Below the pieces are notes generated by a model. It was not told where the DNA came from. It was given only the letters and a program-made list of their open reading frames with translations, and made no database searches. Shown in pieces: positions 24,745 through 33,842 of a DNA stretch of 64,000 bases. Made by a program: the position numbers and the translations under genes. The stretch comes from CAMEON01 sp045602325 (lineage in GTDB: Bacteria; Bacillota; Clostridia; Oscillospirales; CAG-272), in contig JAZSBH010000039.1 in assembly GCA_045602325.1 (NCBI GenBank), forward strand, positions 1 to 64,000, given 5' to 3'. The stretch's first letter is position 1, and each line of letters opens with the position of its first letter.

Positions 24745-26298
24745 GTGAGCAAACCCGTTGCATTGGAGCTGAAAAACGTTTCCAAACGATTCGGAAGCGT
24801 GATTGCCAACAAGAATGTGGACTTGACCGTGTATCACGGCGAGATCCTGGCCATTCTCGGAGAGAATGGCTGCGGAAAGACTACCCTCATGAACATGATC
24901 TCGGGTATCTATTTCCCCGACGAGGGACAAGTGTTCGTGAACGGGGAAGAGGTTATCATTTCCTCTCCCAAAGATGCGTTTCGCTATAAGATCGGGATGA
25001 TCCATCAGCACTTCAAGCTGGTGGACGTGTTCACCGCAACCGAAAATATCATCCTCGGTGTCAAGGACGAGGCAGGCTACTCCCGCGCCGAGGCCGAAGC
25101 CCGTGTTCGTGAGATCACCGAACGCTATGGCTTCCATATGGATCCCCATAAGAAGATTTACGAAATGTCTGTGTCTGAAAAGCAGACGGTGGAGATCATC
25201 AAGGTGCTCTACCGCAACGCCGACATCCTTATCCTGGATGAGCCCACCGCAGTGCTCACTCCCCAGGAGACCGAGGTGCTGTTTAACATCCTGCGCCGTA
25301 TGCGGGACGATGGCAAGTCGGTGATCATCATTACCCATAAGCTCCACGAGGTGCTGGCTCTCACAGACCGCGTGGCTGTTCTCCGTCGCGGCGAGCATAT
25401 TGCTACTGTTCATACCGCCGAGACCGATGAGACGGCGCTGACCGAAATGATGGTCGGCAAAAAAGTAAGTTTGAATATTGCACGGTCGGAGCCGCAAAAT
25501 CCCTGCGACCGCCTGACCGTTTCTCATATCAGTTGTACCGATCACGAAGGCATTAAGTTGTTGGATGACGTATCCTTCACCGCACGAAGCGGTGAGATCC
25601 TGGGCGTCGCAGGTATCGCGGGCTCGGGTCAGCGTGAGCTGTTGGAATCCATAGCAGGTCTTCAGCATCTGGACGACGGCGAGATCCTGTACGTCAGTCC
25701 CAAGAATGGGGAGACCGTCAATCTGCGGGATAAGAATCCTCTGCAGATCCGGGACCTCGGTGTTCGCCTTTCCTTCGTCCCCGAGGATCGTCTGGGCATG
25801 GGTCTGGTCGGAAACATGGACATCATCGACAACATGATGCTCCGCAGCTATCGCCGCGGTCACTCCATGTTCGTGGATCGTAAGAAGCCCCGCGATCTGG
25901 CAGAGAAGATCGTGGAAAGCCTGGAGGTGGTTACCCCCGGTGTCACGACTCCCGTTCGCCGTCTATCGGGCGGAAATGTGCAGAAGGTACTGGTTGGCCG
26001 TGAGATCGCCGCCGCTCCGTCGGTGCTCATGGTGGCCTATCCCGTCCGTGGCTTGGACATCAACTCGTCATATGCCATCTACAATCTGCTCAACGCCCAG
26101 AAGGACGCAGGAACCGCTGTTATTTTTGTGGGCGAGGATTTGGACGTGCTTCTGGAGCTTTGCGACCGTATCATGGTCATTAATTCCGGCCGTATTACGG
26201 GCGTGGTGGACGGTCGTACCGCTACCAAGGAAGAGCTTGGTCTGCTCATGACAGGCTCGGCTGAAAATCAGGATATGGAGGATGTGAAACATGGCTAA
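24745..26298 (+). CDS. Nucleoside ABC importer ATPase with two ATPase domains
   Basis: 517 residues with two fused ATPase domains, as in NupA/YufO. The first has Walker A GENGCGKTT and Walker B ILILDEPTAVL, with a degenerate signature (MSVSEKQ). The second has AGIAGSGQRE, signature LSGGNVQK and an altered Walker B (VLMVAYPVRGLD), the usual pattern in this carbohydrate/nucleoside importer group. The GTG at 24745 is chosen because GGAGGTG lies five bases upstream. The end overlaps the first permease by 8 bases. Confidence 0.9.
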   Translation: MSKPVALELKNVSKRFGSVIANKNVDLTVYHGEILAILGENGCGKTTLMNMISGIYFPDEGQVFVNGEEVIISSPKDAFRYKIGMIHQHFKLVDVFTATENIILGVKDEAGYSRAEAEARVREITERYGFHMDPHKKIYEMSVSEKQTVEIIKVLYRNADILILDEPTAVLTPQETEVLFNILRRMRDDGKSVIIITHKLHEVLALTDRVAVLRRGEHIATVHTAETDETALTEMMVGKKVSLNIARSEPQNPCDRLTVSHISCTDHEGIKLLDDVSFTARSGEILGVAGIAGSGQRELLESIAGLQHLDDGEILYVSPKNGETVNLRDKNPLQIRDLGVRLSFVPEDRLGMGLVGNMDIIDNMMLRSYRRGHSMFVDRKKPRDLAEKIVESLEVVTPGVTTPVRRLSGGNVQKVLVGREIAAAPSVLMVAYPVRGLDINSSYAIYNLLNAQKDAGTAVIFVGEDLDVLLELCDRIMVINSGRITGVVDGRTATKEELGLLMTGSAENQDMEDVKHG

Positions 26299-27403
26299 AA
26301 ACAACACTGCCAAGGAAATCGGCCGTACCCGAGAGCCCTTGCTCCATATCTCCAAGCGAGCCACCATTCCCATGTGGAAAGCCTGGACGATTCGCGTCAT
26401 CGCGATCCTTGCAGCCTTCTTGGTCTGCGGTATCATCACCTTTATTCTGGAAGGACGCAATCCCATCGATATGTACGTTGCCATGTTCAAGGGTTCCTTC
26501 GGCACCAGCCGTAAGATCTGGAAGCTCATCAAGGACTTGGCCGTCCTGCTCTGTATTTCTCTTGCCGTTACCCCTGCTTTCCGTATGAAGTTCTGGAACA
26601 TCGGCGCCGAGGGTCAGGTGCTGGTCGGATGTCTCGCCACCACCGCTTGTATGTTTTATCTGGGCGGTAAGATCCCCGATTGGGCTGTTATCATCTGTAT
26701 GCTGGTCACCGCCCTCTTGGCAGGAGCCGTCTGGGGCTTGATCCCTGCCATCTTCAAGGCCAAGTGGAACACCAACGAGACCCTCTTTACCCTCATGATG
26801 AACTACGTGGCTACGTACCTTGTTGCTTTTTTCCTGCTCACTTGGACACCCGACGGTTCCAGTACCCTGAAGCGTCAGGAATACGGTAACCTCCCCGTCC
26901 TCTTCGGAAACGAATATCTGCTCATCATTCTGGTAGTGGCCGTACTGACCATCGCTATGTACGTCTACCTCAACTATACCAAGCACGGCTACGAGATCTC
27001 TGTGGTGGGTGAGAGTGAGAACACCGCCCGCTACGTAGGTATCAGCGTACCCAAGGTCATCATCCGCACCATGATCGTGTCGGGTGCTATCTGCGGCCTG
27101 GCCGGCTTCCTCATCGTAGGAGGCTTGGATAAGACCATTACCACCGAATCAGCCGGCGGCCAGGGCTTTACCGCCATTATGGTCTCCTGGCTGGCTAAAT
27201 TCGATCCCTTGGTCATGGTGCTGACTTCCTTCCTACTCATCTTTCTGGATCAGGGTGCGGCGCAGGTGGCACAGGACTTCAACATCAGCGAAGCATTCCC
27301 CAGCATCATTACGGGTATCATCCTGTTCTTCATCATCGGATGCGAGTTCTTCATCAATTACAAGGTCGTGTTCCGCGCGGCCAAGAAGGAGGGTAAGGCA
27401 TGA
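26291..27403 (+). CDS. Nucleoside ABC importer permease 1
   Basis: 370-residue integral membrane subunit (NupB/YufP-like), with a basic N terminus and about nine to ten hydrophobic helices. The segment FWNIGAEGQVLVGC is the conserved BPD_transp_2 motif contacting the ATPase. It overlaps both neighbours (8 and 4 bases), so subunit synthesis is coupled. Confidence 0.9.
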   Translation: MAKNNTAKEIGRTREPLLHISKRATIPMWKAWTIRVIAILAAFLVCGIITFILEGRNPIDMYVAMFKGSFGTSRKIWKLIKDLAVLLCISLAVTPAFRMKFWNIGAEGQVLVGCLATTACMFYLGGKIPDWAVIICMLVTALLAGAVWGLIPAIFKAKWNTNETLFTLMMNYVATYLVAFFLLTWTPDGSSTLKRQEYGNLPVLFGNEYLLIILVVAVLTIAMYVYLNYTKHGYEISVVGESENTARYVGISVPKVIIRTMIVSGAICGLAGFLIVGGLDKTITTESAGGQGFTAIMVSWLAKFDPLVMVLTSFLLIFLDQGAAQVAQDFNISEAFPSIITGIILFFIIGCEFFINYKVVFRAAKKEGKA

Positions 27404-28368
27404 ATTACGTCTTGGATTTTCTTCTCAACGCCATTCCTCTGGGTATGACCTTCCTCTACGGCTCCACCGGTGAGATCATTACCGAGAAAGCCGGACACCT
27501 CAACCTAGGTATCCCCGGCATCATGTGTGTGGGCGCCGCCGGCGGCTGTGCCATGCTTCAGACCCTTGTAATGGCAGGGAATATTCCCGGTGCTTTGATG
27601 GTGGTACTGGGGATTCTGGCCGCTTTCGTGTCTGCTGGACTTATGGGCCTTCTGTACAGCATTCTCACCGTCACCTTTAAAGCTAACCAGAACGTGACGG
27701 GTCTGACCATGACCATCTTCGGTGTAGGCGTAATGAAATTCATCATGACGGGTCTGGAGGGTCACATGTACCTCAAGACGCTGGAATTCTTCCGTTATCC
27801 CTTTTCCGTGCTTCTGCCCGGTACCTCTTGGCAGTACTGCGGCGTGATGGTGTATCTGGCCATTATCATCGCCGTGATCGCCTCTTTGGTGCTCACCAAG
27901 ACCAAGGTGGGTCTCCACCTCCGTGCCGTGGGTGAGAACCCTGCCACCGCCGATGCCGTGGGTATCAACGTCACAGCCTACAAGTATGGTGCCACCATTA
28001 TTGGTAGTGGTATCGCAGGTCTGGGCGGACTCTTCTACATCGTTAACTATGCAGGTTCCCCTGAGGCTTACAAGAGTATCGAGACCCTTGGATGGCTGTC
28101 CATCGCTCTGGTTATCTTTGCTCTTTGGAGACCTCATTTGAGCATCTTGGGCTCTGCCGTGTTCGGTGCCCTCTATCTGGCGGGCTCCTATATTCCCACC
28201 ATCCTGGCCAGTCAGGGCGTGGGTCTGCCCATGAGCGTTACCCAACTTCTCAAGATGCTGCCCTACGTGGTCACCGTTATCGTGCTGACCGTTACCAGTA
28301 TCCGCAACAAACGGGAAAATCAGCCTCCCGCGGGCTTGGGTGTCAACTACTACCGCGAGGAACGTTGA
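27400..28368 (+). CDS. Nucleoside ABC importer permease 2
   Basis: 322-residue integral membrane subunit (NupC/YufQ-like). The motif GHLNLGIPGIMCVGA is the equivalent of the NIGAEG block in permease 1. It pairs with permease 1 to form the channel. Last gene of the operon, ended by a strong hairpin. Confidence 0.9.
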   Translation: MNYVLDFLLNAIPLGMTFLYGSTGEIITEKAGHLNLGIPGIMCVGAAGGCAMLQTLVMAGNIPGALMVVLGILAAFVSAGLMGLLYSILTVTFKANQNVTGLTMTIFGVGVMKFIMTGLEGHMYLKTLEFFRYPFSVLLPGTSWQYCGVMVYLAIIIAVIASLVLTKTKVGLHLRAVGENPATADAVGINVTAYKYGATIIGSGIAGLGGLFYIVNYAGSPEAYKSIETLGWLSIALVIFALWRPHLSILGSAVFGALYLAGSYIPTILASQGVGLPMSVTQLLKMLPYVVTVIVLTVTSIRNKRENQPPAGLGVNYYREER

Positions 28369-28381
28369 CCTTCCTGTGCGC

Positions 28382-28424
28382 AAAAAAATACCGACGGAGT
28401 TTTCGATTCCGTCGGTATTTTTTC
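28382..28424. terminator. Bidirectional terminator
   Basis: AAAAAAATACCGACGGA pairs with TCCGTCGGTATTTTTT. It serves the nucleoside importer operon and the convergent rimI gene. Confidence 0.9.
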
Positions 28425-28938
28425 ATTTGATCTTACAAACCATGACCAAAGCATCCTCAGTAGGCTTTTGGTAGAACCCCTTGCGGCGTCCCATTTCCAC
28501 AAATCCCGCCTCCTTGTAGAGGTTAATGGCGGCGGTGTTGGACGCGCGAACCTCCAAAGATACCGAATCCAGCCTGGCGTCCTTGGCATGGCGGAGCAGG
28601 GAACGGACAATGGCGGAGCCAAGCCCTTGGCGACGATGGTCGGGATGTACCGCAATGTTGGTGATCTGTCCTTCATCCACCGTGATGAGCATACCTCCGT
28701 AAGCAGTTACCACGGGCTCGGTATTGGGAGCGGCAGGAGTGAGGCAGAGGTAGCCAACACCAATGCCCTCGTTTGTCAGAAGTTCCAGACTCTGGGCACT
28801 CCAGGGACTGGAGAAGCAGAGTTTTTCCAGCGTGGCGGCTCCCTCCAGATGTGCGGGAATCTTTTGCATTTTGACGGGATGGAGCTTGGGACGTTTGGGC
28901 TTTTGTCCCTCGGTAGGAGTATGGATCGTATCAGTCAT
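28423..28938 (-). CDS. rimI: RimI-type N-acetyltransferase
   Basis: GNAT enzyme predicted to acetylate the N-terminal alanine of ribosomal protein S18. 171 residues with the acetyl-CoA loop HPDHRRQGLGSAIV and the RimI-like C-terminal NTAAINLYKEAGF...GFYQKPTEDALVM block. Residues 1-25 are a proline/lysine-rich extension not usual in RimI. Start at 28938 has AAAGGA six bases upstream. It follows a lipoprotein gene and dCMP deaminase on the - strand. Target inferred from family only. Confidence 0.8.
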   Translation of the reverse strand: MTDTIHTPTEGQKPKRPKLHPVKMQKIPAHLEGAATLEKLCFSSPWSAQSLELLTNEGIGVGYLCLTPAAPNTEPVVTAYGGMLITVDEGQITNIAVHPDHRRQGLGSAIVRSLLRHAKDARLDSVSLEVRASNTAAINLYKEAGFVEMGRRKGFYQKPTEDALVMVCKIK

Positions 28939-28975
28939 GTCGGATTCCTTTCTGATTTCGGCGTTAGGCTGACAA

Positions 28976-29617
28976 TTATTCCAGTCCCAATGCGGTGTGG
29001 ATGTCGTCGTCAACGGGGACAAATTGCTGGTCAAAGGCATTGTACAGGAAATACTTGCCGTAGGATTTGTCTTCGATTTTCAGATCGTCGGCGTATTCCA
29101 CGTAGGTCAGCGTATAGTAGAATCCGGGATAGTTCACGGACTCAAACCGCACCTTGTAGCTTCGCAGGGGCGTTGTACCGGGATAGGGAATGGACTCTCC
29201 CTCGGTGTAGTCGTTGACCAGCGAAGAAACGACTACCGCATCCTCTATGCGCTTGATCTCATGGGAATCGGTGCATACGCGGAGGATGGTGGGCATCATC
29301 TGCATCAAGGTGGGCATATCGATATCGGAGGCATAGACGATATTGAAATCCTCGGTCGCCAGCATTTCGGTGGGATCCATGCCGGGGATGGTATAGAGGG
29401 TGTAGGATTCGGTATCGGTGACGGTCAGTTTACCGTATTCTTTGATCAGGGAGATGGCTTCGTATACAGGGGAGGCGTGACAGTAGGAAATGTCGTTCTT
29501 TTTATCGTAAAGACCGTTATCTCCGGATTGCAGGGTAACCTTGCAGGCGGTCATGGACATGGCACAAAGCAGGGAAGTCAGCCCGACCAAAAGGGCTTTT
29601 TTGATTACAGATCTCAT
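28976..29617 (-). CDS. Lipoprotein of unknown function
   Basis: 213 residues. Signal peptide with lipobox MTAC (cysteine near residue 25), then a soluble surface domain rich in Tyr, Thr and Asp. AGAAAGGA precedes the ATG. It lies 18 bases after dCMP deaminase and 37 bases before rimI, so it is probably in one operon. No family recognised. Confidence 0.65.
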   Translation of the reverse strand: MRSVIKKALLVGLTSLLCAMSMTACKVTLQSGDNGLYDKKNDISYCHASPVYEAISLIKEYGKLTVTDTESYTLYTIPGMDPTEMLATEDFNIVYASDIDMPTLMQMMPTILRVCTDSHEIKRIEDAVVVSSLVNDYTEGESIPYPGTTPLRSYKVRFESVNYPGFYYTLTYVEYADDLKIEDKSYGKYFLYNAFDQQFVPVDDDIHTALGLE

Positions 29618-29635
29618 GCTGGATTCCTTTCTGGA

Positions 29636-30127
29636 TCAGTATCCGAAAACACCGGAGAGGGAGTCGTCGTCGTCGATCCACTCCTGTACGTTAATGACAC
29701 GGTATTCGGTGGGGGTATCGCGGATGACCACCTTAGCGATGCCGGCGTTGAGGATCATGCGCTTGCACATCATGCAGTTGTTGGTGCCGGCTACGAGACT
29801 TCCATCCTTGGGGTCGGTGCAGACCATGTAGAGGGTACCGCCCAGCATCTGATCGCGGGAGGCGTTGATAATGGCGTTGGCCTCCGAGTGGATGGAACGG
29901 CACATCTCGTAGCGCTCACCGCGGGGGATGTTCAGCTTGTCCCGCATGCAGTACGCAATATCAATGCAGTTCTTCCGTCCCCGGGGGGCACCGTTGTAGC
30001 CGGTGGACAGAATGACGTCGTTCTTGACAATGATAGCCCCGTACCGCTTACGCAGACAGGTGCAACGCTCCGCCACGGTTTGGGCAATATCCAGATAGTA
30101 GTTTTCTTTAGAAACACGATCAGCCAT
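29636..30127 (-). CDS. dCMP deaminase
   Basis: Zinc enzyme converting dCMP to dUMP to feed dTMP synthesis. 163 residues with catalytic SIHSEANAI (HxE) and NNCMMCKRMI, where the cysteine pair binds zinc; the usual PC is replaced by NC. GYNGAPRG matches the deoxycytidylate deaminase group (also ComEB). Start at 30127 follows TGGAGG. It complements the dTMP kinase at 13776-14426. Confidence 0.88.
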   Translation of the reverse strand: MADRVSKENYYLDIAQTVAERCTCLRKRYGAIIVKNDVILSTGYNGAPRGRKNCIDIAYCMRDKLNIPRGERYEMCRSIHSEANAIINASRDQMLGGTLYMVCTDPKDGSLVAGTNNCMMCKRMILNAGIAKVVIRDTPTEYRVINVQEWIDDDDSLSGVFGY

Positions 30128-30176
30128 GTTGACCTCCAAGATATGTATTTCGAGGGTAACGATCATTCATTTTATC

Positions 30177-30205
30177 ATTGTACCACATTTCCGTGAACAA
30201 ATCAA
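30177..30205 (-). promoter_or_regulatory. Promoter of the dCMP deaminase operon
   Basis: On the - strand: TTGATT (30200-30205), 17-bp spacer ending TGG, TACAAT (30177-30182). Confidence 0.75.
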
Positions 30206-30240
30206 GCATATTGCGAGAATTGTGTGAGAATTTTCAAGAA

Positions 30241-30270
30241 AAAGGGCATTTTCCGTGGAAAATACCCTTT
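30241..30270 (-). terminator. Terminator of the MFS gene
   Basis: AAAGGGTATTTTCC pairs with GGAAAATGCCCTTT and is followed on the - strand by TTC; the convergence with promoter sequence upstream of dCMP deaminase is tight. Confidence 0.7.
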
Positions 30271-30278
30271 GCTTGGTA

Positions 30279-31643
30279 TTAAGCCCGCTCGGTATCGAGA
30301 TCGGGCTCCAGTCTCTTACGGCCGATCAGCACGTAAGCAATAATGATGAATTCCACCACGCCGCAGATCATGGTGAGGAGCGGTGTACCCGTGGTGTAGG
30401 TATACCCGAAGGCCGTAAATGAGAAATCCTTGGTCAACTCGGTAAACACAATGCCAAATAGCATGCCCGCCATAGACCCCAGATTGAAAATAATCTGGTA
30501 GAAGGACGTAAAGCAGTCCCGATTGGTCAGAGGCATATTGATATACTGGAAATTGGCGAAAGCCACGTTGTGTCCGGTTCCGGCAAAATGCTGGGGAAGG
30601 CGGACAGCAAGAACTAGGGGCACGTATAGGGGAATAGACATGACTGCGGTTCCGATGGTCAGTTCAAAGTTTCCGGGTTGTACGAAACCGTACAGGATCT
30701 GCAAAGGGGCTACGATCAGGAGGGAAATGCCGAACACCCTGAACCACGATGTTTTTTCGATCCGTCTCCGCCAGTAGTTCATGAACAGCATGAAGAAGGG
30801 CCCGTACAGGAAAATGATAATGTTGTAGAAGGTCTGGGTCATGCCGATGGTGTCCAGCAGGTAATAGTTGAGCTGGGAGGAGTAGCAGTACAGGGAGAAC
30901 TGCCACAGGAAAACCACCAGCATGGTACGCATGAATTTCTTGTGCTTCAAAGGAATCGAAACGATATCCGCAAATTTTGGCGTGCGGATGACGGGGTATT
31001 CCACTTCATTGGGGAGGAGGAGGAAGATGACGTTGATCACACCCAGACCGAAGGCAAAGTAACGCAGGGCCAGAACGAACCAGTCGTCCAGATGATCGCA
31101 TAGCCACCCTGCCGAGAGCATCAGCACGCCGGAAATGATGGCGTTGAGGAATTGGCTCACGGTCATGTGGTAGGCGCGCACCTCCTCGGGTTGAAAGCGA
31201 ATGTGCCAGGCGGAATATCCCGCTGTCGCAATGATATTGAACAAGGAGGAAAGGAAGGTGACGGCGATCATGCAGATGAGCAAGGTGCTGTAATCCTTGA
31301 TGATAGCGGGGAGAACTGTCAGTCCCGCCACGTTCAGAACATAGTAAAGGAGCTTGCACACCGCCAACAGCCACCGCCGCTTGGGGAAGTGGTTCAGGAG
31401 TCCTGGTGTAAAGAACACGAACATGGAGGCCAGGAAGGGAATGAAATTCAAAATGCCAACACCCGTAATGTCCACCCCATAGCTCTGCAGGAACTGTGTA
31501 TAGAAGATACCCGAGGTTATGTAGACTAAAAAATATTCCACCAAGGTGTAGATCAGCACGCAGACCCGTCCCTTGGCATCGGGGTCGCGGAAGTTGTAAA
31601 CTCGACGGAATTTTGAAAGTGTAGCGCTCACGGCAAAGACCAT
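30279..31643 (-). CDS. MFS-type membrane transporter
   Basis: 454 residues with about 12 hydrophobic helices and short basic loops (HFPKRRWLL between helices), an arrangement of the major facilitator superfamily. The cytoplasmic N terminus is basic and the C terminus ends IGRKRLEPDLDTERA. Substrate cannot be assigned. The start is not supported by a strong ribosome site; a GTG at codon 5 is an alternative. It has its own promoter and terminator. Confidence 0.75.
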   Translation of the reverse strand: MVFAVSATLSKFRRVYNFRDPDAKGRVCVLIYTLVEYFLVYITSGIFYTQFLQSYGVDITGVGILNFIPFLASMFVFFTPGLLNHFPKRRWLLAVCKLLYYVLNVAGLTVLPAIIKDYSTLLICMIAVTFLSSLFNIIATAGYSAWHIRFQPEEVRAYHMTVSQFLNAIISGVLMLSAGWLCDHLDDWFVLALRYFAFGLGVINVIFLLLPNEVEYPVIRTPKFADIVSIPLKHKKFMRTMLVVFLWQFSLYCYSSQLNYYLLDTIGMTQTFYNIIIFLYGPFFMLFMNYWRRRIEKTSWFRVFGISLLIVAPLQILYGFVQPGNFELTIGTAVMSIPLYVPLVLAVRLPQHFAGTGHNVAFANFQYINMPLTNRDCFTSFYQIIFNLGSMAGMLFGIVFTELTKDFSFTAFGYTYTTGTPLLTMICGVVEFIIIAYVLIGRKRLEPDLDTERA

Positions 31644-31677
31644 CCTATCTGTGGGAATGATGATTCCAAATCATCTA

Positions 31678-31706
31678 ATTATACTTGATTTTGGATGGAT
31701 TTTCAA
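31678..31706 (-). promoter_or_regulatory. Promoter of the MFS gene
   Basis: On the - strand: TTGAAA (31701-31706), 17-bp spacer, TATAAT (31678-31683). Confidence 0.75.
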
Positions 31707-31831
31707 TGGGCACATCCACCAACTTTCACCATTGAATTTTGCCAATGTTGTACAAGGAAACAAAGGGATATTGCACAAACGGCAACATCCCTCGGTTCTT
31801 TTGTATTTGCACGAGTTCTTATACTATGTGT

Positions 31832-32683
31832 CTAAAAACGTCTTGCATATCCGCATCGGCGGCAAAGCACCTCGGTAGCGCATCGGCGTTGAAATCCCTC
31901 TCGCATGGCCTGTGCACGGGGGGATAACAAAATATCCTCCACAGGTGCTTCAAAGATATTCCCCAAGGCGATGGCTCCCTCCCGATCCAGGCAACAGGGA
32001 ACCACTCTGCCGTCGCACAGAATGGCGAAATGATTCTTGAGGCCGTAGCAGAATACGCCGTTGCCTCGGTCAGTAGCTTCCATATCCGGCCACTCAAAAC
32101 GGTCGCCGTACTCCAGATGGAGCTTATCCCGCAGTCGTGCCCCACGAGCGGAGAATTTCCAAGGAGTTTCTTCGGTATCAGGAAAACGGGTGCGGAGATA
32201 GTCCAGCGTGCGCGTGTTATTGCCTCCAAGAGCCTGCCCGTGGCCGTCCAGGTTCCAGAGACGGAGCACCGTAAGCACACCGTTTTTCGAGGCGTAGTCG
32301 GCAAAATCCAAAAGTCCGTCAAGGTATTTTTCGAGGGCCTCACCGTCCTCTCCGTCCTCAAAGCTGTGGACAGAAATATTGACCTTGTACACCCCCGCCT
32401 CCACCAATTCCTTGCCATGGGAGGGAAGCAAGGTTCCGTTGGTGGTGATGGCCGATTTGAAGCCCTTGTCCTTGGCTAAACGGATAAAATCGGGGAGCTG
32501 CGGATGGGTCAGAGGCTCCCCCATGACGTGGTAGTAGATATATTCGGTCACCCCACGGAGTCGGTCGGCGACGGTGTCAAACTCCGCAAGGCTCATGCGG
32601 CGGTGAGGCCGCACCGTCCCGGGACAGAATGAGCATGAGCGGTTGCAGATATTCGTGATTTCAACGTAAACGCGGGAATACAT
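31832..32683 (-). CDS. Radical SAM protein with SPASM-like C terminus
   Basis: 283 residues. The N-terminal VEITNICNRSCSFC carries the CxxxCxxC motif for the [4Fe-4S] cluster that cleaves S-adenosylmethionine; YHVMGEPLTHP is the GEP motif. C-terminal cysteines (VVPCCLDREGAIALGN and CATEVLCRRCGY) look like an auxiliary SPASM cluster. Substrate unknown; many relatives modify peptides or tailor enzymes, yet no precursor peptide was seen nearby. The ATG at 32683 follows AGGAG; it is divergent from the M28 peptidase. Confidence 0.85.
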   Translation of the reverse strand: MYSRVYVEITNICNRSCSFCPGTVRPHRRMSLAEFDTVADRLRGVTEYIYYHVMGEPLTHPQLPDFIRLAKDKGFKSAITTNGTLLPSHGKELVEAGVYKVNISVHSFEDGEDGEALEKYLDGLLDFADYASKNGVLTVLRLWNLDGHGQALGGNNTRTLDYLRTRFPDTEETPWKFSARGARLRDKLHLEYGDRFEWPDMEATDRGNGVFCYGLKNHFAILCDGRVVPCCLDREGAIALGNIFEAPVEDILLSPRAQAMREGFQRRCATEVLCRRCGYARRF

Positions 32684-32713
32684 AGAGGCTCCTGCTTTCA
32701 TAAGATATAGGTT

Positions 32714-32742
32714 ATTATAGCACATCCGCTCACGGTTGTCAA
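32714..32742 (-). promoter_or_regulatory. Promoter of the radical SAM gene
   Basis: On the - strand: TTGACA (32737-32742), 17-bp spacer, TATAAT (32714-32719). Confidence 0.85.
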
Positions 32743-32773
32743 CTCCATCCGGCCGTAAGTTTACGTACCCCTA

Positions 32774-32802
32774 TTGACAAAAATCCTGTCCTGTGCTACA
32801 AT
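32774..32802 (+). promoter_or_regulatory. Promoter of the M28 peptidase gene
   Basis: TTGACA (32774-32779), 17-bp spacer, TACAAT (32797-32802). Confidence 0.85.
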
Positions 32803-32826
32803 ATTGACAGAATATGAAAGGGGGAT

Positions 32827-33783
32827 ATGCCCGTGACCGAAACCACCAAGGCCATATTCGAGAAATACGAGATCCGTAAATCCCGTAAGCAAAAGACAGC
32901 GTTCATTGAATACGTGCAATCTACCGCTACCGATATGGGCTACGAGTCCCACACCGAGAAGGGCTACTTCGGTGCCCGCAACATTATCGTCGGTAATCCC
33001 GATAAAGCAAAAGTTATTTATACTGCCCATTACGATACCTGCGCGGTCATGCCCTTTCCCAACTTCATCACCCCCAAAAGCATCGGTATTTATCTGCTCT
33101 ACCAGATTCTTTTGACAGTTGTTCTTCTGGGTGTCCCCGCTCTGATGACAATGGGAATCAGAGCTTTGCTCGTTGATCTTTTATCTGTTTCCGAGGAACT
33201 GTTACCCGTCATTCTCTACTACTGCTGGCTCATACTCATCATAGGCGAAATGTGGGTACTCATGGCCGGCCCTGCTAATAAGCACACCGCCAACGACAAC
33301 ACCTCGGGTGTCACCACCCTTCTGGACATTATGAACACCCTCCCCGAAGATCTTCGCGGGGACGTCTCCTTCATCTTCTTTGACCTGGAGGAAATGGGAC
33401 TCTTTGGCTCGGCAGGCTATGCCAATCAGCACAAGAGCATCATGAAGAATACCCTCTTGCTCAACTTCGACTGTGTCTCCGATGGTGACACCATTCTGTT
33501 TGCCGTTCGTAAGGGCGCAAAAGAGTATGCACCTGCCATCGAAGCCGCCTTCCCCACCTCAGAAACCCGCCGTGTCGAGGTGGTTTCCAAAGGTGTTTTC
33601 TACCCCTCCGATCAAGCCAATTTTGCCCGTGGCGTGGGTGTGGCCGCCCTAAAACAGTCCAAAGGAGGCATCCTTTACATGGATCGCATCCATACCAAGC
33701 GGGATACCGTCTATGAGGAAGGGAATATCGCCTACCTGACTGAGGGGGCTGTCCAATTAGTGCAGTCCTTGCATGAATCCTGA
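32827..33783 (+). CDS. M28-family zinc peptidase with membrane insertion
   Basis: 318 residues. Zinc ligands of the M28 fold are visible: TAHYDT (HxD), NDNTSGV (bridging aspartate), DLEEMGLFGS (catalytic glutamate pair), and a late IHTKRDT histidine. Between the first and second ligand motifs (about residues 84-150) lie two hydrophobic helices, absent from typical soluble M28 enzymes, so the catalytic domain is probably tethered to the membrane. No signal peptide. GAAAGGGGG precedes the ATG; a GTG two codons on is also possible. Confidence 0.82.
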   Translation: MPVTETTKAIFEKYEIRKSRKQKTAFIEYVQSTATDMGYESHTEKGYFGARNIIVGNPDKAKVIYTAHYDTCAVMPFPNFITPKSIGIYLLYQILLTVVLLGVPALMTMGIRALLVDLLSVSEELLPVILYYCWLILIIGEMWVLMAGPANKHTANDNTSGVTTLLDIMNTLPEDLRGDVSFIFFDLEEMGLFGSAGYANQHKSIMKNTLLLNFDCVSDGDTILFAVRKGAKEYAPAIEAAFPTSETRRVEVVSKGVFYPSDQANFARGVGVAALKQSKGGILYMDRIHTKRDTVYEEGNIAYLTEGAVQLVQSLHES

Positions 33784-33790
33784 TCAAAAA

Positions 33791-33830
33791 AGCGTATGCT
33801 CCGTCTCCGGAACATACGCATTTTGTTTTT
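33791..33830 (+). terminator. Terminator of the M28 gene
   Basis: GCGTATG-TCCG pairs with CGGA-CATACGC and is followed by ATTTTGTTTTT; it may also end the convergent GH-like gene. Confidence 0.8.
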
Positions 33831-33842
33831 CGCGGTCAGCGA

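Noticed and set aside
31651..31878. Small + strand frame upstream of the MFS gene
   Set aside because: No ribosome site; it covers the MFS promoter and overlaps the radical SAM gene end.
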